Assembly: GCF_001305595.1 (NCBI RefSeq)
Contig: NZ_CP012404.1
Location: forward strand, 186,001 to 250,000
DNA length: 64,000 nucleotides
From: Azospirillum thiophilum
GTDB lineage: Bacteria > Pseudomonadota > Alphaproteobacteria > Azospirillales > Azospirillaceae
Reading direction: 5' to 3'
The notes under the pieces are model-generated. The model saw only the letters and a list, made by a program, of their open reading frames with translations. It ran no database searches and was not told where the DNA came from. Shown one piece after another: positions 17,637 to 26,836 of the stretch (its first letter is position 1; each line of letters opens with the position of its first letter). The position numbers and the translations under genes are program-made.

Positions 17637-18821
17637 ATGACGAGGACTCTGCGCACTGCGCTGCTGGGTGCGGCATTCGGTCTGGCGCTGGCGGCCGGTC
17701 CTGCCGGTGCCGCCACCATCAAGGTCGGCGTCGTGGCGCCCTTCTCCGGGCCGTTCGCCCTGGTCGGCAAGACCTTCAAGGAGGCGATCGAGGTCTATCA
17801 GGCCGAACATGGCAAGACCGTCGGCAACGACACGGTCGAGTTCATCTACAAGGATCTCGACCAGGCCAACCCGGCACAAAGCAAGGCGCTGTCGCAGGAA
17901 CTGATCGTCAAGGAGAAGGTGTCCTTCCTCGCCGGCTATTTCTTCACGCCCGACGCGCTGGCGGTCGCCCCGCTGATCGACGAGGCGAACATCCCCTGCG
18001 TGATCTTCAACGCCGCGACCTCCGCCATCACGGAAAAGTCGCCGCGCTACGTCCGTACCTCCTTCACCCTGTGGCAGAACACCGTGCCGCTGGCCGAATA
18101 CATGGCCAAGCAGGGGATCAGGAAGGCGGTGTCGGCGGTCAGCGACTACGGCCCCGGCATCGACGGCGAGACCGCCTTCAAGACCACCTTCGAGAAGCAT
18201 GGCGGCACGGTGGTCGACACCATCCGCATGCCGCTGAAGTCCAACGACTTCGCCCCCTTCATGCAGCGCATCAAGGATTCGGGCGCCGAGGCCGTCTATG
18301 CCTTCCTGCCGGCCGGGCCGACCACGCTGGGCTTCGCCAAGTCGTTCAACGACACCGGGCTGAAGGCGGCCGGGATCAAGTTCTTCGGCCCTGGCGACAT
18401 CACCCAGGAACCGGACCTGCCGACGCTGGGCGACGCGGCGCTGGGCATCACCACCACCTTCAACTACAGCCGCGCCCATGATTCGGCGATGAACAAGGCG
18501 TTCATCGCCAAGCACAAGGAGCTGTTCGGGTCGAGCGACAGCGTCACCTTCACCTCGGTCGGCGCCTATGACGGCACCCATGTCATCTACCAGATGATCA
18601 GGAACGGCGGCGGCAAGATCGACGGCGCCAAGGCGGTGGAGTCGGTGAAGGGCATGAGTTGGGAAAGCCCGCGGGGGCCCCTGACCATCGACCCGGTCAG
18701 CCGCCACGTCACCCAGACGATCTATCTGCGCACCGTTGAGAAGGTCGGCGACGCCTTCGAGAATGTCGAGAAGGCCGCCTTCGAGAAGCAGCCCGACTAC
18801 GGGTACAAAGTCGGGAAGTGA
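17637..18821 (+). CDS. Branched-chain-type ABC transporter substrate-binding protein, probably for an aromatic compound
   Basis: A 394-residue periplasmic binding protein of the LivJ/LivK class. The signal peptide ends at PAGAATIKVGV. Family blocks are VAPFSGPFALVGKTFKEAIE, ELIVKEKVSFLAGYFFTPDA and SVGAYDGTHVIYQMI. It feeds the permeases and ATPases encoded directly downstream. ATG 17637 has GGGAGG in front; the frame is open further upstream but that part lies in the operator region. Shared control DNA with the pca operon suggests protocatechuate or a precursor such as 4-hydroxybenzoate as ligand (inference). Confidence 0.88.
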   Translation: MTRTLRTALLGAAFGLALAAGPAGAATIKVGVVAPFSGPFALVGKTFKEAIEVYQAEHGKTVGNDTVEFIYKDLDQANPAQSKALSQELIVKEKVSFLAGYFFTPDALAVAPLIDEANIPCVIFNAATSAITEKSPRYVRTSFTLWQNTVPLAEYMAKQGIRKAVSAVSDYGPGIDGETAFKTTFEKHGGTVVDTIRMPLKSNDFAPFMQRIKDSGAEAVYAFLPAGPTTLGFAKSFNDTGLKAAGIKFFGPGDITQEPDLPTLGDAALGITTTFNYSRAHDSAMNKAFIAKHKELFGSSDSVTFTSVGAYDGTHVIYQMIRNGGGKIDGAKAVESVKGMSWESPRGPLTIDPVSRHVTQTIYLRTVEKVGDAFENVEKAAFEKQPDYGYKVGK

Positions 18822-18871
18822 GGGGGGAGCCGTAAGGCAGCCACCGTTAACGGGCCGGACGGACGCACATC

Positions 18872-19741
18872 ATGGAAACCATGTTCGGGATCGCCGTCGA
18901 CGGTGTCGCCTACGGCATGATCCTCTTCATCATCTCCGTCGGCCTGTCGGTGACGCTGGGGCTGATGCGGGTGGTCAATCTGGCGCACGGCGCCTTCGCC
19001 ATGGTCGGCGGCTATGTCGCCTCCTATGCGGCGCAGGTCGCCGGGCTGCCCTATGCGGCGGCGCTGGTGGTGGCCGTGGCGCTGACGGTGCTGGCGACGC
19101 TGCCGCTGGAACGGCTGCTGTACCGCCGCATCTACGGGTCCGCCAACGAGCTGGCGCAGGTGCTGCTGACCATCGGCCTGACCTTCGTCATCGTCGCCGG
19201 CATCAACTACCTGTTCGGCCCGACCTTGAAGCGCATCCCGTTGCCGGAGCTGCTGCAGGGCACCGTCTCGCTCGGGCCGAAGGCGATCCCGACGCATCGC
19301 GCCTTCGTCATCGCGGCCGGCGCGCTGACGCTGGTCGGGCTGTGGTGGCTGCTGGAGCGCACCGACTTCGGCATCCGGCTGCGCGCGGCGGTGGACGATC
19401 CGGCGATGGCGGCGGCGCTCGGCATCCGCACCGAGCGGCTCTATCTGGCGACCTTCGCGCTCGGCACCGGGCTGGCGGCGCTGGGCGGGGTGCTGGGGGC
19501 GGAACTGCTGCCGCTGGAGCCCTATTACGCCATCCGCTACATCGTGCTGTTCCTGGCGGTGGTGGCGGTCGGCGGGGCGGGCAGCATCTTCGGCTCGGCC
19601 GCGGCGGCGCTGGCGCTGGGCATCGTCGATACCGCCGGCAAATACCTGATCCCGAATTTCGGCGAGTTCTTCTTCTACGCCGCCCTGATCCTGATCCTGT
19701 TCCGCTGGCCCCACGGCTTCTTCAAAGGGAGGACGGCATGA
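18872..19741 (+). CDS. Branched-chain-type ABC transporter permease (LivH family)
   Basis: A 289-residue inner-membrane permease with about eight hydrophobic segments. Typical motifs are GLSVTLGLMRVVNLAHGAFA near residue 26, ERTDFGIRLRAAVDDPAMAA (the loop that contacts the ATPase) and ALGIRTERLYLATFALG. It follows the binding protein by 50 bases and overlaps the next permease by four bases. Confidence 0.92.
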   Translation: METMFGIAVDGVAYGMILFIISVGLSVTLGLMRVVNLAHGAFAMVGGYVASYAAQVAGLPYAAALVVAVALTVLATLPLERLLYRRIYGSANELAQVLLTIGLTFVIVAGINYLFGPTLKRIPLPELLQGTVSLGPKAIPTHRAFVIAAGALTLVGLWWLLERTDFGIRLRAAVDDPAMAAALGIRTERLYLATFALGTGLAALGGVLGAELLPLEPYYAIRYIVLFLAVVAVGGAGSIFGSAAAALALGIVDTAGKYLIPNFGEFFFYAALILILFRWPHGFFKGRTA

Positions 19742-20808
19742 CGAGCGTCGCCGGGCGGACCGGCCCCCAGAGCGACACCCGGAGCGACAGCATGACCCGA
19801 CGCATCCCGCCGGCCGGGCGCCGCATCCTGGACTGGATCGGCATCCCGCTGGTCGCCGCCGCCGGGCTGGCCGCCTACTGGGTTTTCCCGGAGGATCTGG
19901 GGCTGTTGACCCGGATCGCCGCGGCGGCGCTGTTCGTGCTGTCGCTCGACCTCGTGCTCGGCTATGGCGGCATCGCCACGCTGGGGCAGGCGGCGATGTT
20001 CGGCACCGGCGCCTATGCCGCCGGCATCGCCGCGGTCAACTGGATCGATGATCCCTTCGCCCTGCTGGCGGTCGGCGGCGTCGCCGGCGGGCTGATCGCG
20101 CTGGCGACCGGCGCCCTGATCCTGCATGCCCGCGGGCTGACCCTGCTGATGCTGACCATCGCCGTCGGGCAGATCGTGCAGGAGGTCGCCAACAAGGCGC
20201 GCGACTGGACCGGCGGCAGCGACGGCCTGTCGGGCATCGACCCGGCGCCGGTGCTGGGGATGTTCCGCTTCGACATGGTCGGCCGCACCTCCTACCTGTT
20301 CGCGCTGGCGGTGCTGGTGGTCGGGCTGGTGGTGGCGCGGCGGATCGTGCGCTCGCCCTTCGGGCTGGCCTGCCGCGGGGTGAAGGAGGATCCGTTGCGG
20401 ATTTCCGCAATCGGCGGCTCGCCCAAGGCCTATCTGGTGGCGCTCTATGCGGTGGCCGGGGTCTTCGCCGGGGTGGCCGGGGGGCTGACCGCGGTGACCA
20501 GCGGCATCGTCGGGCTGGACAGCGCCGGCTTCTCCTGGTCGGCGGAAGCGCTGGTGATGCTGGTGCTGGGCGGCACCGGACGGCTCTACGGCGCGGTGAT
20601 CGGCACCGCCGCCTTCATGGGAATCCATCACATCCTGGCGGCCAGCGACCCCTTCCACTGGATGGCCTTCATCGGCCTGTTCCTGATCGGCATCGTCCTG
20701 TTCCTGCCCGGCGGCATCGTGTCGGTCGGAGGGCGGCTGGCCGTCCTGCTGCGCCCGCGCGCAGGGGCCTCCGATGATGGGGAACGGGCCAAAGGAGATC
20801 CGCGATGA
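19738..20808 (+). CDS. Branched-chain-type ABC transporter permease (LivM family)
   Basis: A 356-residue permease starting at the ATGA overlap with the previous gene; an in-frame ATG at 19792 would shorten it by 18 residues. Motifs include LDLVLGYGGIATLGQAAMFG, the ATPase-contact region SPFGLACRGVKEDPLRISAI and GGTGRLYGAVIGTAAF. The C-terminal 20 residues are hydrophilic. It forms the heterodimeric channel with the LivH-type partner. Confidence 0.92.
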   Translation: MTSVAGRTGPQSDTRSDSMTRRIPPAGRRILDWIGIPLVAAAGLAAYWVFPEDLGLLTRIAAAALFVLSLDLVLGYGGIATLGQAAMFGTGAYAAGIAAVNWIDDPFALLAVGGVAGGLIALATGALILHARGLTLLMLTIAVGQIVQEVANKARDWTGGSDGLSGIDPAPVLGMFRFDMVGRTSYLFALAVLVVGLVVARRIVRSPFGLACRGVKEDPLRISAIGGSPKAYLVALYAVAGVFAGVAGGLTAVTSGIVGLDSAGFSWSAEALVMLVLGGTGRLYGAVIGTAAFMGIHHILAASDPFHWMAFIGLFLIGIVLFLPGGIVSVGGRLAVLLRPRAGASDDGERAKGDPR

Positions 20809-21596
20809 GCGCGACCGCTCCCGGTATCGGCGTGATCGGCGAGACCAAGCTGCTGGAGGTCGAGGGGCTGAGCAAGAATTTCGGTGGCCTCCAGGTGTCG
20901 TCCGACATCTCCATGACGCTGAAGGCGGGCGACCGCTGCGCCCTGATCGGGCCGAACGGCGCCGGCAAGACCACCTTCGTCAACCTCGTCACCGGGGTGA
21001 TCCCGCCCAGCGCCGGAACCGTCCGGCTCGACGGCCGCGACGTGACCAGGCTGGCGGCGGCCGAGCGGGTGCGGCTGGGCCTGATCCGCAGCTTCCAGGT
21101 GGCACGGCTGTTCAAGTCGATGACGGTGCGCGAGCATCTGGAGCTGGCCGTCCTCCAGCGCGACCGCCGCACCTTCCGGCTGTTCGCCAGCGTCGCCAAG
21201 ATGGCCGGGCTGGCCGACGAGGTGGCGGAGTTGCTGGACAGCATGGGGCTGGCCCCCGTGGCGCACATCGCGGTCGGCTCGCTGGCCTACGGGCAGCAGC
21301 GGCTGCTGGAGATCGCGCTGGCGCTCGCCATGAAGCCCAAGGTGCTGATCCTGGACGAGCCGGCGGCCGGCGTGCCCCATTCGGAAAGCCAGCGCATCCT
21401 CGACGCCATCGACCGGCTGCCCAAGGATCTGGCGGTGCTGATGATCGAGCACGACATGGATCTGGTCTTCCGGTTCGCGAGAACCATCGTCGTGCTGGCG
21501 CAGGGGCGGCTCTTGTGCAGCGGCACCGCGAGCGAGATCGTCGCCGACCCGCGCGTGCGCGAGGTCTATCTGGGGAGCCGTGCCAATGCACACTGA
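20805..21596 (+). CDS. Branched-chain-type ABC transporter ATPase (LivG family)
   Basis: A 263-residue ATP-binding subunit. Walker A is GPNGAGKTT (about residue 50). The signature region LAYGQQRLLEIALALAMKP replaces the usual LSGGQ with LAYGQ, as is common in LivG proteins. Walker B is VLILDEPAAG. AAAGGAG precedes the ATG, which overlaps the stop of the upstream permease. Confidence 0.93.
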   Translation: MSATAPGIGVIGETKLLEVEGLSKNFGGLQVSSDISMTLKAGDRCALIGPNGAGKTTFVNLVTGVIPPSAGTVRLDGRDVTRLAAAERVRLGLIRSFQVARLFKSMTVREHLELAVLQRDRRTFRLFASVAKMAGLADEVAELLDSMGLAPVAHIAVGSLAYGQQRLLEIALALAMKPKVLILDEPAAGVPHSESQRILDAIDRLPKDLAVLMIEHDMDLVFRFARTIVVLAQGRLLCSGTASEIVADPRVREVYLGSRANAH

Positions 21597-22299
21597 GTCC
21601 GCCGGGGCCCTGGAGGTCACCGGCCTGAAGGCCGGCTACGGCAAGACGCTGATCCTCGACGGCATCTCGTTCGGCGTGCCGGCGGGCGGGCGCATCGCGC
21701 TGCTCGGCCGCAACGGGGTGGGCAAGACGACGACGCTGGCAACGCTGGTCGGGCAGACGACCCGCCATGGCGGCAGCATCCGGCTCGACGGGGTGGAACT
21801 GGGCGGGCTGGCCAGCTCGGCGCGGGCGGCGGCCGGGCTCGGCTATGTCCCGCAGACGCGCGACGTCTTCAAGTCGCTGACGGTCGAGGAGAACCTCGTC
21901 ACCGGGCTGAAGGGCCGGCCGCGCTCGGCGCTGGAGGAAGCGTACGAGCTGTTCCCGCGCCTGGGCGAGCGGCGGCGCAACGGCGGCGGCGAGCTGTCGG
22001 GCGGCGAACAGCAGATGCTGTCGGTCGCCCGCGCGCTGCTGGGCAAGCCGACGGTGCTGCTGCTGGACGAACCGCTGGAAGGGCTGGCGCCGGTCATCTG
22101 CGACTTGCTGATGGCGGCGCTGTCGCGGCTCGACATGACCATCGTCCTGGTCGAGCAGCAGGTCGACCGGGCGCTGGACTTCGCCGACCGGGTGGTCTTC
22201 CTCGACCGAGGCCGGGTGGTGCATGCCGGCCCGGCCCAGCAGGCGAAGACGGATTCGGCGCTGCTGGAACGGCATCTGGGCGTGGCGCTGGCGGCGTGA
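21586..22299 (+). CDS. Branched-chain-type ABC transporter ATPase (LivF family)
   Basis: A 237-residue ATPase partner of the LivG-type subunit. Walker A is GRNGVGKTT, the signature LSGGEQQML and Walker B VLLLDEPLEG. ATG 21586 is chosen because GGGGAG lies eight bases upstream; GTG 21580 is the alternative. It overlaps the previous gene by 11 bases and closes the five-gene importer operon, ending 10 bases from the convergent binding-protein gene. Confidence 0.92.
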   Translation: MHTESAGALEVTGLKAGYGKTLILDGISFGVPAGGRIALLGRNGVGKTTTLATLVGQTTRHGGSIRLDGVELGGLASSARAAAGLGYVPQTRDVFKSLTVEENLVTGLKGRPRSALEEAYELFPRLGERRRNGGGELSGGEQQMLSVARALLGKPTVLLLDEPLEGLAPVICDLLMAALSRLDMTIVLVEQQVDRALDFADRVVFLDRGRVVHAGPAQQAKTDSALLERHLGVALAA

Positions 22300-22309
22300 G
22301 GGGGGTGTT

Positions 22310-23407
22310 TCACCGGAACGGCGGCGAATAGAGCAGGCCGCCCTGGGTCCAGGGCCTGTTCATCCCGCGGTCCATGCCGTAGGGGATGCCGAGGTTGCGG
22401 TCGAAGATCTCGCCGTAATTCCCGACCTGGGCCAGCGCCTGCAAGGCCCAGTCGTCGGGCAGTCCCAACGTGCGGGCGGCGGTGCCGGCATGGCCGAGCA
22501 TGCGGTGAAGCTCCGGATCGTCGGGAATCCGGCCGGCCTGGACGTCGGCGGCGGTCACGCCCCTGGCGTCGGCCAGGATGATGGCGTGGAGGATCCAGCG
22601 CGTGATGTCGTACCAGTTGCGGTCGCCGCGCGCGATGTAGGGAGTCAGCGGCTCGCGCGAGATCACGTCGGGATAGATGTGGATGCCCATCCCGGCCTGA
22701 CGGTAGCCGGCCAGCGAGGTGATGAGCACCGTGCGGTCGGTGGTCAGCAGGTCGCATTCATGGGCGAGGAAGGCCTGCAGCGCCTCGTCCAGCGTCTGGA
22801 AGGTGCGGATCGTCCAGGGCAGGTCCGATTTCCGGATATGGTCCTCCAGGTTGAGGACGGTGGTGGTCGCCGTCTTCACGCAGACGGTGCGCGGCCCCAG
22901 CCGGTCGAGCGGCGGCGGCGGGCCCTCGCTCTGGATGGCAAAGCCCTGCCCGTCATGCAGCAGCGGCATCAGGAATTCGACGTCGTAGGAGATGTCGCGG
23001 CTGAAGGTCCAGGTCGTGGTGGTCAGCGCCACGTCGACCTCGTGCTTTTCCACCGCGGAATATTCCTGCGGCTTCTCGGGCAGGCGGACGACGCGGATCG
23101 CCTGGGCGTTGCCGAGCGTCGCCGCGGCGAAAACCCGGCAGACATCGACCAGGAAGCCGTCCAGATGCCCCTGCGGGTCGGAGAAGGAAATGCCGCTGAC
23201 CCCGCTGCGCAGCCCGCAGACCAGGACGCCGCGGTTGTGGATGCGCTCCAGCGTCTCGCCGTCGGCGGCCCGGGCCTGGGTGGCGGTGAGAGCGGCGATG
23301 ACGGCGAGGGCAGTCGCCATCAGGGATACCTTCATCAGACCGGCCGCCATCAGCCGCATCGCAGCCGGCACGGAGCCGAACCGCCGGACTCCCCTCACCA
23401 GATCCAT
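22310..23407 (-). CDS. Orphan amino-acid-type ABC substrate-binding protein next to a chemoreceptor
   Basis: A 365-residue periplasmic protein of the polar-amino-acid binding family, closest in layout to AapJ: LERIHNRGVLVCGLRSGVSG, VDVCRVFAAATLGNAQ, VDVALTTTTWTFSRD and a C-terminal NLGIPYGMDRGMN. The signal sequence ends at ATQARAADGE. A shorter start at ATG 23335 is possible. No permease or ATPase accompanies it. Instead it lies 52 bases downstream of a chemoreceptor gene in the same direction. That suggests it presents an amino acid to the receptor, or serves a distant transporter (inference). Confidence 0.85.
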   Translation of the reverse strand: MDLVRGVRRFGSVPAAMRLMAAGLMKVSLMATALAVIAALTATQARAADGETLERIHNRGVLVCGLRSGVSGISFSDPQGHLDGFLVDVCRVFAAATLGNAQAIRVVRLPEKPQEYSAVEKHEVDVALTTTTWTFSRDISYDVEFLMPLLHDGQGFAIQSEGPPPPLDRLGPRTVCVKTATTTVLNLEDHIRKSDLPWTIRTFQTLDEALQAFLAHECDLLTTDRTVLITSLAGYRQAGMGIHIYPDVISREPLTPYIARGDRNWYDITRWILHAIILADARGVTAADVQAGRIPDDPELHRMLGHAGTAARTLGLPDDWALQALAQVGNYGEIFDRNLGIPYGMDRGMNRPWTQGGLLYSPPFR

Positions 23408-23459
23408 CTTTGTCGCCCCTGATTCTCCGATCCGCCGGCAACCGGCGGGCGGGCCGGGA

Positions 23460-25682
23460 TCAGGCCGCCTGCTGGGCGCGCAGCGTGCCGAGCAGACTAT
23501 GCAGCGAAGCGGCTTCCTCGGCCAGCGTGTTCGCCGTCAGGGTCAGCGAACCGGCGATGTCGCCGGTGCGGGCCGCCTGGGCGCTCACCCCGTCGATCAG
23601 CGCCGCCACCTCGCCGGTGTTGCCGGCGATCACGCCGACCCGGCTGCGGATGTCGGTGGAGGATTCGGTCTGGCGCGCCACCGCCTCGCCGATCAGATCC
23701 TGCACCTCGTTGATCCGCTCGACCGAGCCGGAGATGCGGGCGAAGGTGCCGACGGTGTTCTGGATGCTGCCGTTGATGGCACTGACCGAACTGGCGATCT
23801 GCACCGTGGCGTTGGCGGTCTCCTCGGCCAGCTTCTTCACCTCCGCCGCGACGACGGCGAAGCCGCGCCCCGCCTCGCCGGCCACCGCCGCCTCGATGGT
23901 GGCGTTCAACGCCAGCAGCTTGGTCTGGTGGGCGATGCTGGTGATGACGTCGACGATGCGGCGGATCTGGTCGGTGTTCTCGCCCAGCTGGTCGACCACG
24001 CCGCGGGCGGCGGTCAGCTCGCCCAGCGTGGAGCCGACCACGCCGGCCGCCTCGTTGGCGAGGCTGGAAACGGTGCCGATGGTGTCCATCAGCGTTTCCG
24101 CGCTGCCGTTGCAGGTGGTGGCGTTGCGGTTGCTCTCGGCGACGAAGTTGCCGGCGGTGACCGTGCTGTCGATGGTGCCCGCCGACTGCTGGCGCAGCGC
24201 GTCGGCAAGCTCGCGCAGCTGGCCCGACTGGGTGGCGACGCCGGACGCCACCTGATGCACGTCCTCCATCAGCTGGCGGGACAAGGCGGCCGAGCGCACC
24301 TGGTCGGTCACGTCGGTCCAGGACAGCGTCTTGCCCAGCACGTTGCCCTGGTCGTCGTACACGGTGTCGACATGGGCCTCCACCGTCGTCTCGTCGACGG
24401 TCAGGGTGCGGCGCGGGATCGGCGGGCGGGCGGGGTCGGCGCATTCGGCGGCGAACTCCTGCCCCTGGCCCAGCAGGTCGGGACCGGCCGGGTCGATGCC
24501 GTGCGCCTCGCAGAAGGCACGGGCGGCCGGGTTGATGAAGCCGACATGGATCGCCTGCCCATCGGTGCGCAGCAGTGCCGTCGGCACCGGGCTGGAATCG
24601 ACCATGCGCTTCATCAGCAGCACCTGCTCGACGCTGCCGCGCAGCCGGCGCAGGGAGGCCGCCATCACCGACAGTTCGTCGCGGCCGGTGCGCGGCACCT
24701 CGATCGACAGGTCGCCGGCGGCGATCTGCTCCATGGCGCGGGCGAACTTGCGCAGGTTGGCGAAGACGGCGACGCGCAGCAGCAGCGCCGCGGCGATGGC
24801 GACGGCGAGCGCGAAGGCGGCGACCATCTTGAGGGCGTCGTTGCGCAATTCCTCCGTCGCGTCGACGAAATCGGCGACGTCGCGCGAGATCTCCGCCGTC
24901 GCCCAGGGCAGGCCGCCGTCGCCGCCCAGCGCGACGGTGGTGGTGGACAGCTGCGCATGGGCCGACGGCTCGCCGCCCTTGGATTCGAACAGCAGCCCGC
25001 CCTTGGCGTCGGTGACGCGGATGTCGGCGTCCAGCACGGCGCCCAGGGTGGACAGGGCGGGGAGGGGATCGGTCACCACCTCCAGGAAGCCAAGCATGCG
25101 GAAGCCGCCGATCGGGACGATCATGCTGTAGAGCGGGCGTCCCTGGCCGTCGCGCCACAGCAGGCTGGCGGGGCGGCGCTTGTCGGCGATGTCGCGGGAC
25201 TTCAGCGTCTCGAACAGCGGGGCCACGGTGGCGACGCTGTCCGCCTCGCCGCCGGTGCCGGCGACCCGGTTCATCTCGGCGTCGAACACGGCGATCGACA
25301 CCAGCCTCACCTCGCGGTCGACGACGACGGGGCGGGTGTTGATGTTCTTCAGCGCCAGCGTGGTCTTGGCGAAATCCTTCTGGTTGATGCTGTCGACCAG
25401 GAAGGAATCGCGGCTCCATTCGTTGGCGTGGCCCTGGAGCCATTCCGTGTAGTTCTTGCGGATGCGGTCGTTGGCCAGCACCCGCAGCGTCGCCGCCGCG
25501 CTGCTGTTGAAGGTGGTCAGGGCGAAGTCGGTGTAGCGGTGCGAGACCCAGGCCTGGCTGGCGATCAGCGCCGCCACCAGCACGCCCACCACCGACACCA
25601 TGGCCCGCCGCAGCGTCCAGAAGCGGTACCGGGCGCCGGTGTCGTCCAAAGTCCTGCCGGATACCGTCGCGATTGCCTTCAT
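23460..25682 (-). CDS. Methyl-accepting chemotaxis protein with PAS domain
   Basis: A chemoreceptor of about 740 residues. Membrane helix 1 lies at about 27-48, a periplasmic sensor at about 49-275, and membrane helix 2 at about 277-300, then HAMP, a PAS-like domain (about 355-470; HVGFINPAARAFCEAHGI) and the signalling domain with tip IAHQTKLLALNATIEAAVAG, where Lys replaces the usual Asn and Val the usual Arg. ATG 25682 is preferred, with a G-rich ribosome site in front; GTG 25703 is the alternative. It is probably co-transcribed with the orphan binding protein downstream. Confidence 0.9.
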   Translation of the reverse strand: MKAIATVSGRTLDDTGARYRFWTLRRAMVSVVGVLVAALIASQAWVSHRYTDFALTTFNSSAAATLRVLANDRIRKNYTEWLQGHANEWSRDSFLVDSINQKDFAKTTLALKNINTRPVVVDREVRLVSIAVFDAEMNRVAGTGGEADSVATVAPLFETLKSRDIADKRRPASLLWRDGQGRPLYSMIVPIGGFRMLGFLEVVTDPLPALSTLGAVLDADIRVTDAKGGLLFESKGGEPSAHAQLSTTTVALGGDGGLPWATAEISRDVADFVDATEELRNDALKMVAAFALAVAIAAALLLRVAVFANLRKFARAMEQIAAGDLSIEVPRTGRDELSVMAASLRRLRGSVEQVLLMKRMVDSSPVPTALLRTDGQAIHVGFINPAARAFCEAHGIDPAGPDLLGQGQEFAAECADPARPPIPRRTLTVDETTVEAHVDTVYDDQGNVLGKTLSWTDVTDQVRSAALSRQLMEDVHQVASGVATQSGQLRELADALRQQSAGTIDSTVTAGNFVAESNRNATTCNGSAETLMDTIGTVSSLANEAAGVVGSTLGELTAARGVVDQLGENTDQIRRIVDVITSIAHQTKLLALNATIEAAVAGEAGRGFAVVAAEVKKLAEETANATVQIASSVSAINGSIQNTVGTFARISGSVERINEVQDLIGEAVARQTESSTDIRSRVGVIAGNTGEVAALIDGVSAQAARTGDIAGSLTLTANTLAEEAASLHSLLGTLRAQQAA

Positions 25683-25952
25683 GCCCAAACCCCCCGCCGC
25701 CACAGCACGGTTTCACGGATTGCAACACGCATATGATCGCTGGTTCCTTTGAACGGTTTAGCGTCGATTTGTGAACAGATCGTGTCTTTTCGTTTGCATT
25801 TGAGACAAGCGGGCCGGATTTCGGCAGAAGAGCTGACGATATTTCCGCTTGAATGCGGGCCTATGACTTTCTCTGGGGCGATTGGAAAAAGAAGAAAAGC
25901 AACCGGATGTGGTGGATTGACTTCAAAGAAGGCCGGTTGCCTCGCCGGATGC

Positions 25953-26004
25953 ATAAAAATAAGGCCACGGAAGCCGGCGAAAATATTTCGCGGCTTCCGT
26001 GGCC
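25953..26004 (-). terminator. Intrinsic terminator after the response regulator
   Basis: Read on the minus strand, a 14-base perfect stem GGCCACGGAAGCCG/CGGCTTCCGTGGCC is followed by TTATTTTT. It lies 74 bases beyond the response-regulator stop. The remainder of the 25683-26077 gap is AT-richer leader DNA of the chemoreceptor, with no recognised site. Confidence 0.85.
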
Positions 26005-26077
26005 CAGGCTGCCGAGCGCGTGGCCGCCGCGAGACTGTAGCGACGGGGGAGTTTGCTCGGGGTCGGTATGGAGGCGG

Positions 26078-26785
26078 TCAGCCGTCCTGCGTGACGTCGC
26101 CGGCGAAGAGGTATCCGGTGCCATGCACGGTCACGATCAGCCGCGGGTCGGCGGGATCGCTCTCGATCAGGCGGCGCAGCCGGCGGACCAGGCTGTCGAT
26201 GGTGCGGTCGGTGGCGTCGGACTTGCGCCGGGTCGTCGCCGTCAGCAGATAGTCGCGGTTCATCACCCGGCCCGGGTTGCAGACGAAGGTCGACAGCAGC
26301 TCGAACTCGGCCCCGGTCAGTCGCACCGGCTGTCCCTGCGGGTCGGTCAGCCGCATGCGGTCGAGCCACAGCGTCCAGCCGGCGAACAGGCGGCGGCGGT
26401 CGTCGCGCCGGTCGCCCGGCGCCCGCAGCCGGCGCAGCAGGTTCCGCACCCGGGCCAGGATCTCGCGCGGCTCGAAGGGCTTCGCGATGTAGTCGTCGGC
26501 CCCCATCTCCAGCCCGATGATGCGGTCCAGCTTCTCCGCCCGGCTGCTGACCAGGATGATGCCGATCTCGGAGCCCGCGCGCAGTTCGCGGGTCAGGGTC
26601 AGCCCGTCCTGGCGCGGCAGCCGGATGTCGAGCAGCAGGAGGTCCACCGTGGCCACGGCCAGCAGTTCCTTCAGCTCCTCCGCGCTACGGGCAAGCAGGA
26701 CGTCGAAGCCCTCGTCCATCAGGTAGGACTTCAGCGTCTCCCGCGTCACCGCGTCGTCGTCGGTGATGGCAATGGTCGCCGGCAT
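26078..26785 (-). CDS. OmpR-family response regulator, orphan
   Basis: A 235-residue two-component regulator. The receiver domain shows the acidic pocket D9-D10-D11, phospho-acceptor Asp53 in LLLLDIRLP and Lys102 in IAKPF. The winged-helix DNA-binding domain fills residues about 130-228 (LTGAEFELLSTFVCNPGRVM, DRTIDSLVRRLRRLIESD, TVHGTGYLF). No sensor kinase is adjacent. It lies 51 bases downstream of aapP in the same direction and ends at a strong terminator, so it may be the last gene of the aap operon. Confidence 0.92.
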   Translation of the reverse strand: MPATIAITDDDAVTRETLKSYLMDEGFDVLLARSAEELKELLAVATVDLLLLDIRLPRQDGLTLTRELRAGSEIGIILVSSRAEKLDRIIGLEMGADDYIAKPFEPREILARVRNLLRRLRAPGDRRDDRRRLFAGWTLWLDRMRLTDPQGQPVRLTGAEFELLSTFVCNPGRVMNRDYLLTATTRRKSDATDRTIDSLVRRLRRLIESDPADPRLIVTVHGTGYLFAGDVTQDG

Positions 26786-26836
26786 GGTCCTCTTGTCCGC
26801 TTCCGCCTGCTCGCCGTCCGCCGCGCCGTTTCCGGA

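Noticed and set aside
25679..25954. Open frame of 91 codons on the minus strand upstream of the PAS chemoreceptor
   Set aside because: It lies in the AT-richer leader, has no family features and no ribosome site, and overlaps the chemoreceptor start.
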